Position numbers and translations under genes: made by a program. Positions 27,392 to 34,905 of a stretch of DNA of 64,000 nucleotides are shown one piece after another (the first letter of the stretch is position 1; every line of letters starts with the position of its first letter). Below the pieces are notes generated by a model. It saw nothing but the letters and a program-made list of their open reading frames with translations, was not told the DNA's origin and did not search any database. Origin of the DNA: Winogradskyella litoriviva (GTDB lineage Bacteria > Bacteroidota > Bacteroidia > Flavobacteriales > Flavobacteriaceae); assembly GCF_013249065.1 (NCBI RefSeq), contig NZ_JABRWQ010000001.1, forward strand, positions 186,001 to 250,000, read 5' to 3'.

Positions 27392-28279
27392 ATGAAAACA
27401 TTCAGCCTCATTGCACTTGCTTTAATGTTATTAAGTTGTAACGAAAGCCAAAGCAATACGTTTGTTGATTCTTCAGAGAAGAGCCAACAGCAAGACACAA
27501 TACTTAAGCGCTATAAAGTAAAATCCGGAATTATAACCTATGATATAGCCATTAAAGGAGATGTAATAGGAAGTAAAATAACTGGTCATGGAATAGAAAA
27601 CTTATATTTTAAAGACTTTGGTGCTTTAGAACTCGTTGAAGAAAATTCTTCACAAACCACAGTAACTAATTTATTTGGAAATAAATCTACAAATACAACC
27701 AATACGCACACCATTACTAAACTAGATAATGGCACTAGTTTTAGCGTAGATTTTAAACAGAAAAAAATCTATAAACAAAAAGATTTAGCGATGGCCTTAA
27801 CAAAACAGTTTCAGCCAAATGCTGATGCTGGCGAAGTAGGAAAAGAAATGCTAAAAGGCATAGGAGGAGAAAAAACAGGTATCGAAAATTACAAAGGTTA
27901 CAACTGTGAAATTTGGGAAGTAATGGGAGTAAAACAATGGATATACAAAGGTGTAACTTTAAAATCCGTTGGCAGTATTATGGGAATTACAACTACAAAA
28001 GAAGCTACAAATATTGAGTTTAATGTTAATGTAGATAAAAGTAAATTTAAACTACCAGACTATACCTTTGTTGAGCAAGATGGTTTATTTGAAGATGTAG
28101 AAATTGATACTGATTTTCAAGATATGGATGAAAATCTAGATAAACTAAAAAATATGTCTTTTGAAGATTGGAAAAAATATGCACAAGCTAATGACGAAGA
28201 AATGCTAGAAATGAATGAAACCGAACTTCGAGAAACCTATGATATGATTCAAAAAATGATAAAGATGAGACAACAATAA
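27392..28279 (+). CDS. Hypothetical lipoprotein, DUF4412-like
   Basis: 295 residues with lipobox LLSCNES (Cys at about 16). KSGIITYDIAIKG and the LEL/KLDNG strands, the central FSVDFKQKKIYKQKDLAM and the downstream TGIENYKGYNCEIWEVMG resemble exported DUF4412-type proteins, which contain a metal-free beta domain of unknown function. The C-terminus is helical and acidic (DEEMLEMNETELRETYD). It is the last gene of the operon, immediately before the terminator at 28342. Confidence 0.6.
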   Translation: MKTFSLIALALMLLSCNESQSNTFVDSSEKSQQQDTILKRYKVKSGIITYDIAIKGDVIGSKITGHGIENLYFKDFGALELVEENSSQTTVTNLFGNKSTNTTNTHTITKLDNGTSFSVDFKQKKIYKQKDLAMALTKQFQPNADAGEVGKEMLKGIGGEKTGIENYKGYNCEIWEVMGVKQWIYKGVTLKSVGSIMGITTTKEATNIEFNVNVDKSKFKLPDYTFVEQDGLFEDVEIDTDFQDMDENLDKLKNMSFEDWKKYAQANDEEMLEMNETELRETYDMIQKMIKMRQQ

Positions 28280-28341
28280 TTAAAACTTGAAAATAAGTGT
28301 TTCATGATCTGTGTTGATTTAGATAACAGTTCTAGTTTTAG

Positions 28342-28376
28342 GCCTCAGATTTAAGTGTTAATCTGAGGCTTTTTTT
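28342..28376 (+). terminator. Strong rho-independent terminator
   Basis: A perfect 10-bp stem (GCCTCAGATT/AATCTGAGGC) with an 8-nt loop is followed by seven T residues, 63 nt after the stop of the last lipoprotein gene. It closes the five-gene exported-protein operon. Confidence 0.9.
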
Positions 28377-28495
28377 ACGTCATAATATCTCAACGCACAT
28401 TATTATACATCCACCTTTACTAACCTAAAACAACACTTTACTAATCAATTCATTGACATTACTCAATACAATTATTAACTTGTATACATAACATC

Positions 28496-28503
28496 TAAAT
28501 TTG
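28496..28503 (+). promoter_or_regulatory. Putative -7 element (TAAATTTG)
   Basis: Exact TAnnTTTG match 22 nt before the carboxypeptidase-regulatory-like gene; its location after a strong terminator makes a promoter here likely. -33 element not identified. Confidence 0.5.
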
Positions 28504-28525
28504 ATAGAAACAAAATACAGATATT

Positions 28526-28957
28526 ATGAAAACACAAACATTACCTCAAACACAAAACCTTAAGACCTTTAGTTTAATTGGTCTTATACTAATGACCTTT
28601 TTTGCCTTCAATCTTAGTTATGGGCAAATAGCAACCACTCCTACCAAAAAAATTACCACCAATGAACGCACAATTAAAGGTGTTGTAAGCGATGAAACCG
28701 AAACGCTATTAGGAGTAAACATTGTATTAGAAGGTACAACCACAGGAACAACTACCAACGAAAAAGGTGAATTTACGTTTCCTAAGAAATTAAAAACAGG
28801 TGATATTCTATTGTTTAGTTATTTAGGTTATGAGACACAGAAAGTAGAAATAAAAGACGATACTACTTTTATAAATTTAAAGTTAACTATAGACTCTGTT
28901 ACTATGATTGGTGCCTTAGATTCTGGCAAACCTTATAAATCTAAACGTAAAGATTAA
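28526..28957 (+). CDS. Exported CarboxypepD_reg-like single-domain protein
   Basis: 143 residues. After an N-terminal signal peptide ending near LSYGQ comes a single carboxypeptidase-regulatory-like domain (about 47-125): IKGVVSDETETLLGVNIVLEG, then GTTTNEKGEFTFP and DILLFSYLGYETQKVEI. The same domain forms the N-terminal extension of SusC and many TonB-dependent receptors, but here no plug or barrel follows; the frame stops at an ordinary stop codon with a hairpin repeat downstream. It could be a free surface adaptor or a remnant; no decayed receptor sequence is seen downstream. Confidence 0.78.
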   Translation: MKTQTLPQTQNLKTFSLIGLILMTFFAFNLSYGQIATTPTKKITTNERTIKGVVSDETETLLGVNIVLEGTTTGTTTNEKGEFTFPKKLKTGDILLFSYLGYETQKVEIKDDTTFINLKLTIDSVTMIGALDSGKPYKSKRKD

Positions 28958-28967
28958 TTTTAAGATT

Positions 28968-29020
28968 GTCTCTACGAGCGTAATTTAGAGTTTAAATCTC
29001 TAGACTGCGCTCAAAGAGAC
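28968..29020. repeat. Nested inverted repeat (REP-like)
   Basis: Arms GTCTCT/AGAGAC, GAGCG/CGCTC and AGAG/CTCT pair in one register around a 7-nt loop, giving a 53-nt hairpin. It lies between the carboxypeptidase-regulatory-like gene and the transglutaminase-like gene. No U-tract follows, so it is not a canonical terminator. Confidence 0.7.
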
Positions 29021-29034
29021 TTAAAAACAATTAA

Positions 29035-30054
29035 GTGAAACACCTTCAACTTATATTATTATTTCTGTTCTTTTTAGAAATACCATTGCATGCGCAAATC
29101 TCCGATTTTACTCATGCTAATTTTAAAAAAGCAGATAGCATAGCGTTAGCTAACTCAGATGAAGACCTTTATAATTTGCCACTATTAGCTCACAAATTAA
29201 CCTCAAACTTAGATACAGAAGCAGAACAATTTAGAGCAATCTACTTTTGGGTTTGTCATAACATTTCTAATAACTATAATTTATATTTAAGAAATAGCTA
29301 CAAACGTAATCGATTTAAAAATGATAGTATAAAGCTTAAAATCTGGAATAACGATTTTAAAAAAAAGCTTTTTAAAAAATTACTCAAAAACCAAACAACT
29401 ATATGTACAGGTTACGCTTATTTAGTAAAGGAACTGGCTTCACTTGCTAATTTAGAATGCGAAATTGTGCAAGGTTATGGAAGAGTAAGCACTACAGACA
29501 TAGAGAAATTAGACCTACCAAACCATTCTTGGAATGCTATAAAACTGAATGGCAAATGGTATTTGTGCGATCCAACTTGGGCAAGTGGTATACCAAATCC
29601 TAAGACTAATAATTTTAAATTTCAGTATAACGATGGCTTCTTTTTAGCAGAACCAAAACTCTTTGCTATTAATCACTATCCCATAGAAAAAAAATGGTGG
29701 CTTTTTGAAGAAAACGTACCATCGTTTAAGGATTTTTTAGAAGCTCCGATTTTATATGGTAAGGCCTATGAAAATTTAAAGTTTCATAATTTCCCAAAGC
29801 AAATGCATAAAGACACTAAACTTTTTGAAAACATAACTTTTGAATTTGAAACGAAAGAGACTCTAAACAAAAAAGACATCACGTTCTTAATTGACAATGG
29901 GTCAGATAGTAAACAAATAGAACCTAATTCTGTTACCATTGAAGATTACAATTTAAAAATAGAACATCAATTTTTAAAAAAAGGTTTTTATGATGTTCAT
30001 CTCTACATTAAAAATAACTTAATTTCAACTTATACTTATAAAGTTAAAAACTAA
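29035..30054 (+). CDS. Exported transglutaminase-like protein
   Basis: 339 residues starting at GTG, chosen because it begins a proper signal peptide (hydrophobic leader to HAQ, about residue 21). A transglutaminase-like core carries Cys in TICTGYAY (about 124), His in NHSWNAIKL (about 163) and Asp in CDPTWASG (about 179), the Cys-His-Asp triad of this papain-fold family. The C-terminal 120 residues are beta-rich. Related bacterial proteins are peptidases or unknown-function factors. It is probably periplasmic. It converges on the pseudouridine-synthase-like gene with a 3-bp gap. Confidence 0.78.
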   Translation: MKHLQLILLFLFFLEIPLHAQISDFTHANFKKADSIALANSDEDLYNLPLLAHKLTSNLDTEAEQFRAIYFWVCHNISNNYNLYLRNSYKRNRFKNDSIKLKIWNNDFKKKLFKKLLKNQTTICTGYAYLVKELASLANLECEIVQGYGRVSTTDIEKLDLPNHSWNAIKLNGKWYLCDPTWASGIPNPKTNNFKFQYNDGFFLAEPKLFAINHYPIEKKWWLFEENVPSFKDFLEAPILYGKAYENLKFHNFPKQMHKDTKLFENITFEFETKETLNKKDITFLIDNGSDSKQIEPNSVTIEDYNLKIEHQFLKKGFYDVHLYIKNNLISTYTYKVKN

Positions 30055-30057
30055 TAG

Positions 30058-30900
30058 TTATATCATTTTTAAAGTGTTCAATTCTTGTTCTGTTAAGTGT
30101 TTCCAGTGACCACGAGGAATATCTTTTTTGGTTAAATGACCAATCGCTACACAATCTATTTTTACAATATCGTAGTTAAAATGTTCAAAAATAGTACGTA
30201 GAATAGTGTTACCAGTATTTTTTATCTTTATGCCTACTTGATTTTTAGATTCATCTTGTATGTAGCTAATCTCTTCAACAGCTACTAATTTACCATCTAC
30301 TTTAAAACCTTCTTGTATCTTTTTTAAATCTTCAAATTTCAAGTTTTTATCTAATTCAACCTGAAATAAACGTGGAACACCATTTTTAGAATTTGTAAAT
30401 TTCTGTACAACAGTATCGTCGTTTGTAAACAACAATAAACCCACAGAGTTTCTTCCTAAACGACCAATTGGTTTTATGTTAGCATTTGTTGCATTGGCAA
30501 CTAAATCCATAACTGTTCTTCCTTTTCCTTCTGCTGTTGTTGTAGCAAATCCTTTTGGTTTGTTTAATAACACGTATACTTTAGCCTCTGGTGTAATACG
30601 TTGTCCATCAAATTTAACCTCATCGGTACGTTTTACTTTGTAACCCATTTCTGTTACAATTTTACCATTAACAGTTACTAAACCAATAGCAATATTCTCA
30701 TCAGCTTCTCGACGAGAGCACATGCCAGAATTTGCAATGTATTTGTTTAAACGAATCTCATCTGGATTAGAAGTTGATTTTGCAGGTTTAGCTTTTTTCT
30801 TGAAAGGAGCATTTCCTCTAGCATAACTTTTGTTTTTGCTATTAGCATTTCCTCTTCCTGAAGTTTTCCCTTTTCCTTTGCTATCTTGATTTCTGCTCAT
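30058..30900 (-). CDS. RsuA/RluB-family pseudouridine synthase-like protein lacking catalytic Asp
   Basis: 280 residues from the ATG at 30900; the longer frame from 30945 runs through the promoter motif at 30915. A Lys/Arg/Ser/Gly-rich tail of about 45 residues precedes an S4 RNA-binding domain (about 48-105, LNKYIANSGMCSRREADENI), then a TruD/RsuA-like catalytic fold. The motif that normally reads GRLD here reads IGRLGRNSVGLLLFTND, with Gly149 (codon GGA) where the catalytic Asp should be. The rest of the fold is well kept. It may be an RNA-binding paralogue without pseudouridylation activity. The call to family is firm; activity is doubtful. Confidence 0.8.
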   Translation of the reverse strand: MSRNQDSKGKGKTSGRGNANSKNKSYARGNAPFKKKAKPAKSTSNPDEIRLNKYIANSGMCSRREADENIAIGLVTVNGKIVTEMGYKVKRTDEVKFDGQRITPEAKVYVLLNKPKGFATTTAEGKGRTVMDLVANATNANIKPIGRLGRNSVGLLLFTNDDTVVQKFTNSKNGVPRLFQVELDKNLKFEDLKKIQEGFKVDGKLVAVEEISYIQDESKNQVGIKIKNTGNTILRTIFEHFNYDIVKIDCVAIGHLTKKDIPRGHWKHLTEQELNTLKMI

Positions 30901-30914
30901 GTTGTAATTTTTCG

Positions 30915-30922
30915 CAAAGGTA
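30915..30922 (-). promoter_or_regulatory. Putative -7 element (TACCTTTG)
   Basis: Exact TAnnTTTG match 15 nt before the chosen start of the RsuA-like gene, which supports the ATG at 30900 over the upstream one. Confidence 0.5.
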
Positions 30923-30997
30923 AAACAATAGTTTACATCTTGCACTTAAATGTTTAAGTTGTTTGGTTTTACATCATAATAATGATATAAACATAAC

Positions 30998-31900
30998 CTA
31001 TATTCTATTTAAAACAACCGAAACATCTATTAATAAGATAGAAAATACACCTGCTACAATTATAAATTTTAAGATATTATGAAGCGTAAGGTAATGGGTT
31101 TTCTTATTTGATTTTAAAAGGACAATGAGATAAACCAATAATAAGAATATACTTAGGTAAAAGTAATAATACATGTGGCCAATCTTAAAGAATGAAATCA
31201 ATATAATAGCAGAAACAATAGTTAATAAACCAACAACAGTAAGCATACGCTTAGATACTTTTTCACCATATACAACTGGCACAGTTCTGTAATTTAATGC
31301 TAAATCTCCTTTTATATTTTCTAAATCCTTGGTGAGTTCTCGCATAGAAATTAATAAAAACAAAAATATACCATGTGCAAAAACCACTTTTTCGAAATTT
31401 TGGTAATAAATAAAGATGACAAAAAATGGGGTTACAGTTAATATAGCCGAAACCATATTTCCAATAATTGGTTGTTTTTTTAATCGATGCGAATAAAACC
31501 AAATCGCAAAAATATAAACGGCAAAAAAGATAACGGCTTTAAATGAGACATAACTTGCAAAAACAACTGCTACAAAATTAAGTACAAAATAAAAGGATAG
31601 TTTAGTGTTTTGACTCACCAAGCGATCTAACATCGTTTTTCTTGGTTTGTTGATTAAATCTTTTTCGGAATCGTAAAAATTATTAATAATATAACCCGAT
31701 GCAATTGTAGCTGATGATGCTAGTACAAGCATTAATAAATTAACATCTAACAAAACGGATTTTAAAGGTCTGTGATGTGCAAAAATATAAACCGAAGCTA
31801 AATATTGAGCAATTACAATGACAAGAATATTGTAACCTCTTACAACAGAAAATAGGCTGAAAAATTTAAGAAGAATGTGTTTCTGCCGTCTAGATAACAT
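30998..31900 (-). CDS. UbiA-family prenyltransferase, GGGP-type
   Basis: 300 residues with about eight membrane helices. The first Asp-rich motif NNFYDSEKDLINKP (about 72-85) and the second DLENIKGDLALNYRT are those of UbiA prenyltransferases that bind Mg-prenyl diphosphate. Flavobacterial relatives are often labelled geranylgeranylglycerol-phosphate geranylgeranyltransferase; menaquinone or lipid prenylation are alternatives. It is 60 bp after mevalonate kinase on the same strand, placing it beside isoprenoid precursor synthesis. Confidence 0.76.
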   Translation of the reverse strand: MLSRRQKHILLKFFSLFSVVRGYNILVIVIAQYLASVYIFAHHRPLKSVLLDVNLLMLVLASSATIASGYIINNFYDSEKDLINKPRKTMLDRLVSQNTKLSFYFVLNFVAVVFASYVSFKAVIFFAVYIFAIWFYSHRLKKQPIIGNMVSAILTVTPFFVIFIYYQNFEKVVFAHGIFLFLLISMRELTKDLENIKGDLALNYRTVPVVYGEKVSKRMLTVVGLLTIVSAIILISFFKIGHMYYYFYLSIFLLLVYLIVLLKSNKKTHYLTLHNILKFIIVAGVFSILLIDVSVVLNRI

Positions 31901-31960
31901 GAGTTAATTAGGTAAATCTTGAAAGAACACTTAAAAAACGTTCAGTATAACTAAATTGAT

Positions 31961-32890
31961 TTAGAAATTATATACAACCTCTAACTTCTGACCTTTTAAA
32001 GCTTCCTTTGCTTTATCTATATTTTCAGTAAAGCCTAGGATATAGCCTCCACCTCCAGAACCACAAAGTTTTAAATAGTAATCATTAGTTTCAAGTCCAT
32101 TTTTCCAAAGCTCATGAAACTGAGAAGGAATCATTGGTTTAAAGTTATTTAGCACCACCTTAGATAATTGCTTTGTGTTTTTAAATAAGGACTTTATATC
32201 GCCTTTTAAAAAATCATCTACACAAGCATCTGTATGTTTTATAAATTGGTCTTTTAGCATGCTACGGAAACCTTCATTCTTCATGTTTTCCATAAAAATA
32301 CTCACCATTGGTGCAGTTTCACCAACAATACCACTATCTAATAAAAACACAGCACCTTTACCATCTGTTTGCTGAGACGGAATACCTGTAGCTTCAATAT
32401 TATCTTTAGAGTTAATTAAAATAGGAAGGCTTAAATAACTATTTAAAGGGTCTAAACCAGACGATTTTCCGTGAAAAAAAGATTCCATTTCAGAGAATAT
32501 CGTTTTTAACTTCAATAACTTTTCACGTGTAAGATTTTCTAAAACGGTAATCTTATCCGAAGCATATTTATCGTAAATAGCAGCAACTAAAGCTCCACTA
32601 CTTCCTACGCCATAACCTTGAGGAATTGAAGAATCAAAGTACATGCCTTTATCAACATCATTTTGCAGTGTATCAATATCAAAAGCTACTAATTCTTTAT
32701 CAAGATTTCTCAAATAAGCCACATAACGCACTAAACTTTCGTTAGATTTTATAGCGTCTTGACTAGGGTTTTTATCTACTTTTAAAGCACCATTATAAAA
32801 ATTATAAGGAATAGATAAGCCTTTAGAATCTTTTATAATTCCATATTCGCCGAATAATAAAATCTTAGAGTAAAATAATGGTCCCTTCAT
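31961..32890 (-). CDS. mvk: Mevalonate kinase (GHMP kinase family)
   Basis: 309 residues of the GHMP fold. The ATP-binding glycine loop is PQGYGVGSSGALVAAIY (about 90-106) and the C-terminal loop is LCGSGGGGYILG (about 276-287). LLFGEYGI near the N-terminus is the usual first motif. The gene follows diphosphomevalonate decarboxylase by 34 bp, which makes mevalonate the expected substrate: mevalonate plus ATP to 5-phosphomevalonate. Phosphomevalonate kinase activity cannot be excluded from sequence alone, as the two families are similar. Confidence 0.78.
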   Translation of the reverse strand: MKGPLFYSKILLFGEYGIIKDSKGLSIPYNFYNGALKVDKNPSQDAIKSNESLVRYVAYLRNLDKELVAFDIDTLQNDVDKGMYFDSSIPQGYGVGSSGALVAAIYDKYASDKITVLENLTREKLLKLKTIFSEMESFFHGKSSGLDPLNSYLSLPILINSKDNIEATGIPSQQTDGKGAVFLLDSGIVGETAPMVSIFMENMKNEGFRSMLKDQFIKHTDACVDDFLKGDIKSLFKNTKQLSKVVLNNFKPMIPSQFHELWKNGLETNDYYLKLCGSGGGGYILGFTENIDKAKEALKGQKLEVVYNF

Positions 32891-32924
32891 ATATAGTGTG
32901 CAATTACTTTAACAAATATACGTA

Positions 32925-34055
32925 TTATAATTGTATTTGGTTTGCGCCTTGTCCGATTTGGTCGCAAATGTAATGACCATTTTGGCAAAAGCTAACCAAT
33001 TCATCCTTAATAAATTCAAGGACATTTTCTTTTTCACTTTCCGGATAAAGGACATGAACATTTGCACCTGCATCTAACGTAAAACAAACCTTAGAATCTG
33101 TTTTTTCTCTAAATGCCCAAATTTTATTAATAATCTCTAGCGTATTTGGTTTCATTAATATGAAATACGGCATACTCGTCATCATCATGGCATGTAGCGT
33201 TAATGCTTCACTTTCAACAATTTTTATAAATTCGTTTAAGTCACCAGAAGCTAAAATAGTTTTCAATTTTGCTAAATTAACATGGGCTTGATCAAAACGT
33301 TCTTTTGCAAATGGATGACCATACATTAATTGATGACCAACGGTACTGCTCACTTGCTTTTCGCCTTTATCGACTAATAAAATGGTGTCTTGATAGTTGC
33401 TAAAATTTGAATGCACATCACCTTTAAATTTTACACCATATAAATCAGAACTTTCCGCTATACTCTCATTTTTTCCCCAAACTACAAGTTCGCCTTCTAT
33501 ACTTCTGCAAGCGCTACCAGAACCTAACCTTGCTAAGAATGATGCTTTTTGGTTAAAGTGAGATTTAGCTTCGCTGAACTTACGTTTCTCGTCACTCATA
33601 CTTCGCTCTGTCGAAATGACATCAGCTTTAAGTTCTTGTTCAATACTCATTAAACAAAGTGCTATCGCACTCATGCCAGATGCCGAAGATGCAATCCCAG
33701 AACTATGTGGAAATGTATTTGATGTTTCTATTTTAAAATGATAATCCTTTAAAAAAGGCATATAAATTTCAATACGCTCAAAAAAGGTTTGAATTTTTGG
33801 TTTGAAAGCTTCGTTTTTTTCACCTTCAAAATAAATATCGAAACTAAAACCTTTCTCTTGCTTCTTAGTATATGTGATTTCAGTAATGGTTTTACAGTCT
33901 GAAAGTGTAAAACTTATAGATGGGTTTTCTGGAATTTGATGTTTCTTTTTTCCCCAATATTTTACCAAAGCAATATTACTTGGTGAAGCCCATTTTACGG
34001 AACCACTTTCTATTGTTGAATTGTAGGTTTTAAGAATAAAGTCTTGTTCTGTCAT
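32925..34055 (-). CDS. mvaD: Diphosphomevalonate decarboxylase with repeat-derived insertion
   Basis: 376 residues of the GHMP superfamily. SPSNIALVKYWGK (24-36) is the substrate-binding signature, PHSSGIASSASG (116-127) the phosphate loop, and SFLARLGSGSACRS (about 172-185) the diagnostic Arg/Ser motif. It converts mevalonate diphosphate to isopentenyl diphosphate with ATP. The loop at about 145-158 (DVISTERSMSDEKR) corresponds in DNA to a dispersed REP-like sequence and makes the protein longer than usual at a point between two conserved motifs. The reading frame is kept, so it is probably still active. Confidence 0.85.
   Translation of the reverse strand: MTEQDFILKTYNSTIESGSVKWASPSNIALVKYWGKKKHQIPENPSISFTLSDCKTITEITYTKKQEKGFSFDIYFEGEKNEAFKPKIQTFFERIEIYMPFLKDYHFKIETSNTFPHSSGIASSASGMSAIALCLMSIEQELKADVISTERSMSDEKRKFSEAKSHFNQKASFLARLGSGSACRSIEGELVVWGKNESIAESSDLYGVKFKGDVHSNFSNYQDTILLVDKGEKQVSSTVGHQLMYGHPFAKERFDQAHVNLAKLKTILASGDLNEFIKIVESEALTLHAMMMTSMPYFILMKPNTLEIINKIWAFREKTDSKVCFTLDAGANVHVLYPESEKENVLEFIKDELVSFCQNGHYICDQIGQGANQIQL
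33585..33622 (-). repeat. REP-like element captured inside mvaD
   Basis: The minus-strand sequence TGTCATTTCGACAGAGCGAA followed by GTATGAGTGACGAGAAA has the character of palindromic intergenic repeats I know from Flavobacteria, yet here it lies in frame within the decarboxylase gene. It encodes about residues 145-157 of MvaD. Recognition is from memory of such repeats; no genome-wide copy count was possible. Confidence 0.45.
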
Positions 34056-34122
34056 TGTACACTAAATATCTGACCAAGATTGCCTTGAGGCAGCCTTTTC
34101 AATTGCTTGTAATTATTATTTG

Positions 34123-34130
34123 CAAAAATA
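34123..34130 (-). promoter_or_regulatory. Putative -7 element (TATTTTTG) for mvaD operon
   Basis: Exact TAnnTTTG match 68 nt before the mvaD start. The leader also has a TGCC/GGCA mini-hairpin. No -33 match. Confidence 0.4.
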
Positions 34131-34153
34131 AGTAATTTCTATAGGTTCTTACT

Positions 34154-34687
34154 TTATTCTTCCGACAATGCGAGTAGTTTCACCATAGTTTTATAGTTTC
34201 TGGCAGTAGCATGGATATTCAACTTTTTTTCAAAATAACTAAGATTGAATTTTGCACGACCATAACCTTTAGCACAAAACAGATAAATACAGTCGTTAAG
34301 AATTACATAGTCATCATCTGGATATGTTTTTTGAGAGGCCTCATTAACTAACATCTCATCAGGAACGTCACTTAACATTACAAAATAACTTTCTGATTTT
34401 TTCTGATCTGCAAAAGGACAATTATTGAAAATAGTCAATAATTCCGCTCTAGTTCTCACCAAAACAGGAACTTTAAATCCAAAATGATCTAAGATTGAGT
34501 TTTGAATAGTTTTTTCTAATTCTTTTGAATCCTCATTAATAGATTGAAAAATAACATTACCACTCTGAATGTAAGTTTTTACATTTAATAATCCTGAATT
34601 ACTTAACAATTCTCTTAGCTGAACCATTGGCACTTTTTTGTGTCCACCTACGTTAATTCCTCTTAGTAGCGCTATGTAAGTTTGCAT
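34154..34687 (-). CDS. DUF1697 protein
   Basis: 177 residues with the family opening IALLRGINVGGHKKVPM and YIQSGNVIFQS near 40. DUF1697 proteins are small cytosolic proteins of unknown function with a ferredoxin-like fold. The gene has its own TAnnTTTG element upstream and is separated from mvaD by 98 bp containing a further promoter motif, so it is probably monocistronic. Confidence 0.85.
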   Translation of the reverse strand: MQTYIALLRGINVGGHKKVPMVQLRELLSNSGLLNVKTYIQSGNVIFQSINEDSKELEKTIQNSILDHFGFKVPVLVRTRAELLTIFNNCPFADQKKSESYFVMLSDVPDEMLVNEASQKTYPDDDYVILNDCIYLFCAKGYGRAKFNLSYFEKKLNIHATARNYKTMVKLLALSEE

Positions 34688-34714
34688 AAATTAAAATTGT
34701 TGATATTAAATAAA

Positions 34715-34722
34715 CAAATGTA
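34715..34722 (-). promoter_or_regulatory. Putative -7 element (TACATTTG) for the DUF1697 gene
   Basis: Exact TAnnTTTG match 28 nt before the start codon; -33 not seen. Confidence 0.45.
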
Positions 34723-34905
34723 ATACCATATCCGTACTTAACATCATCATAATATTTGATAATTATCACCTAAAATTAGATAAATTTTTGTGTTTCTGAA
34801 CCTAAATTTAGATACAAAAAATCCGTAAAACGCAAATAAAAACGATTAATGACGTTTTATTTTATAAAAAATTGTAGTTTTACCGAACCCTAACCGATTA
34901 CTAAC

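Noticed and set aside
30901..30945. ATG at 30945 as start of the RsuA-like gene
   Set aside because: The extra 15 codons run through a TAnnTTTG promoter element; the ATG at 30900 follows it by 15 nt.
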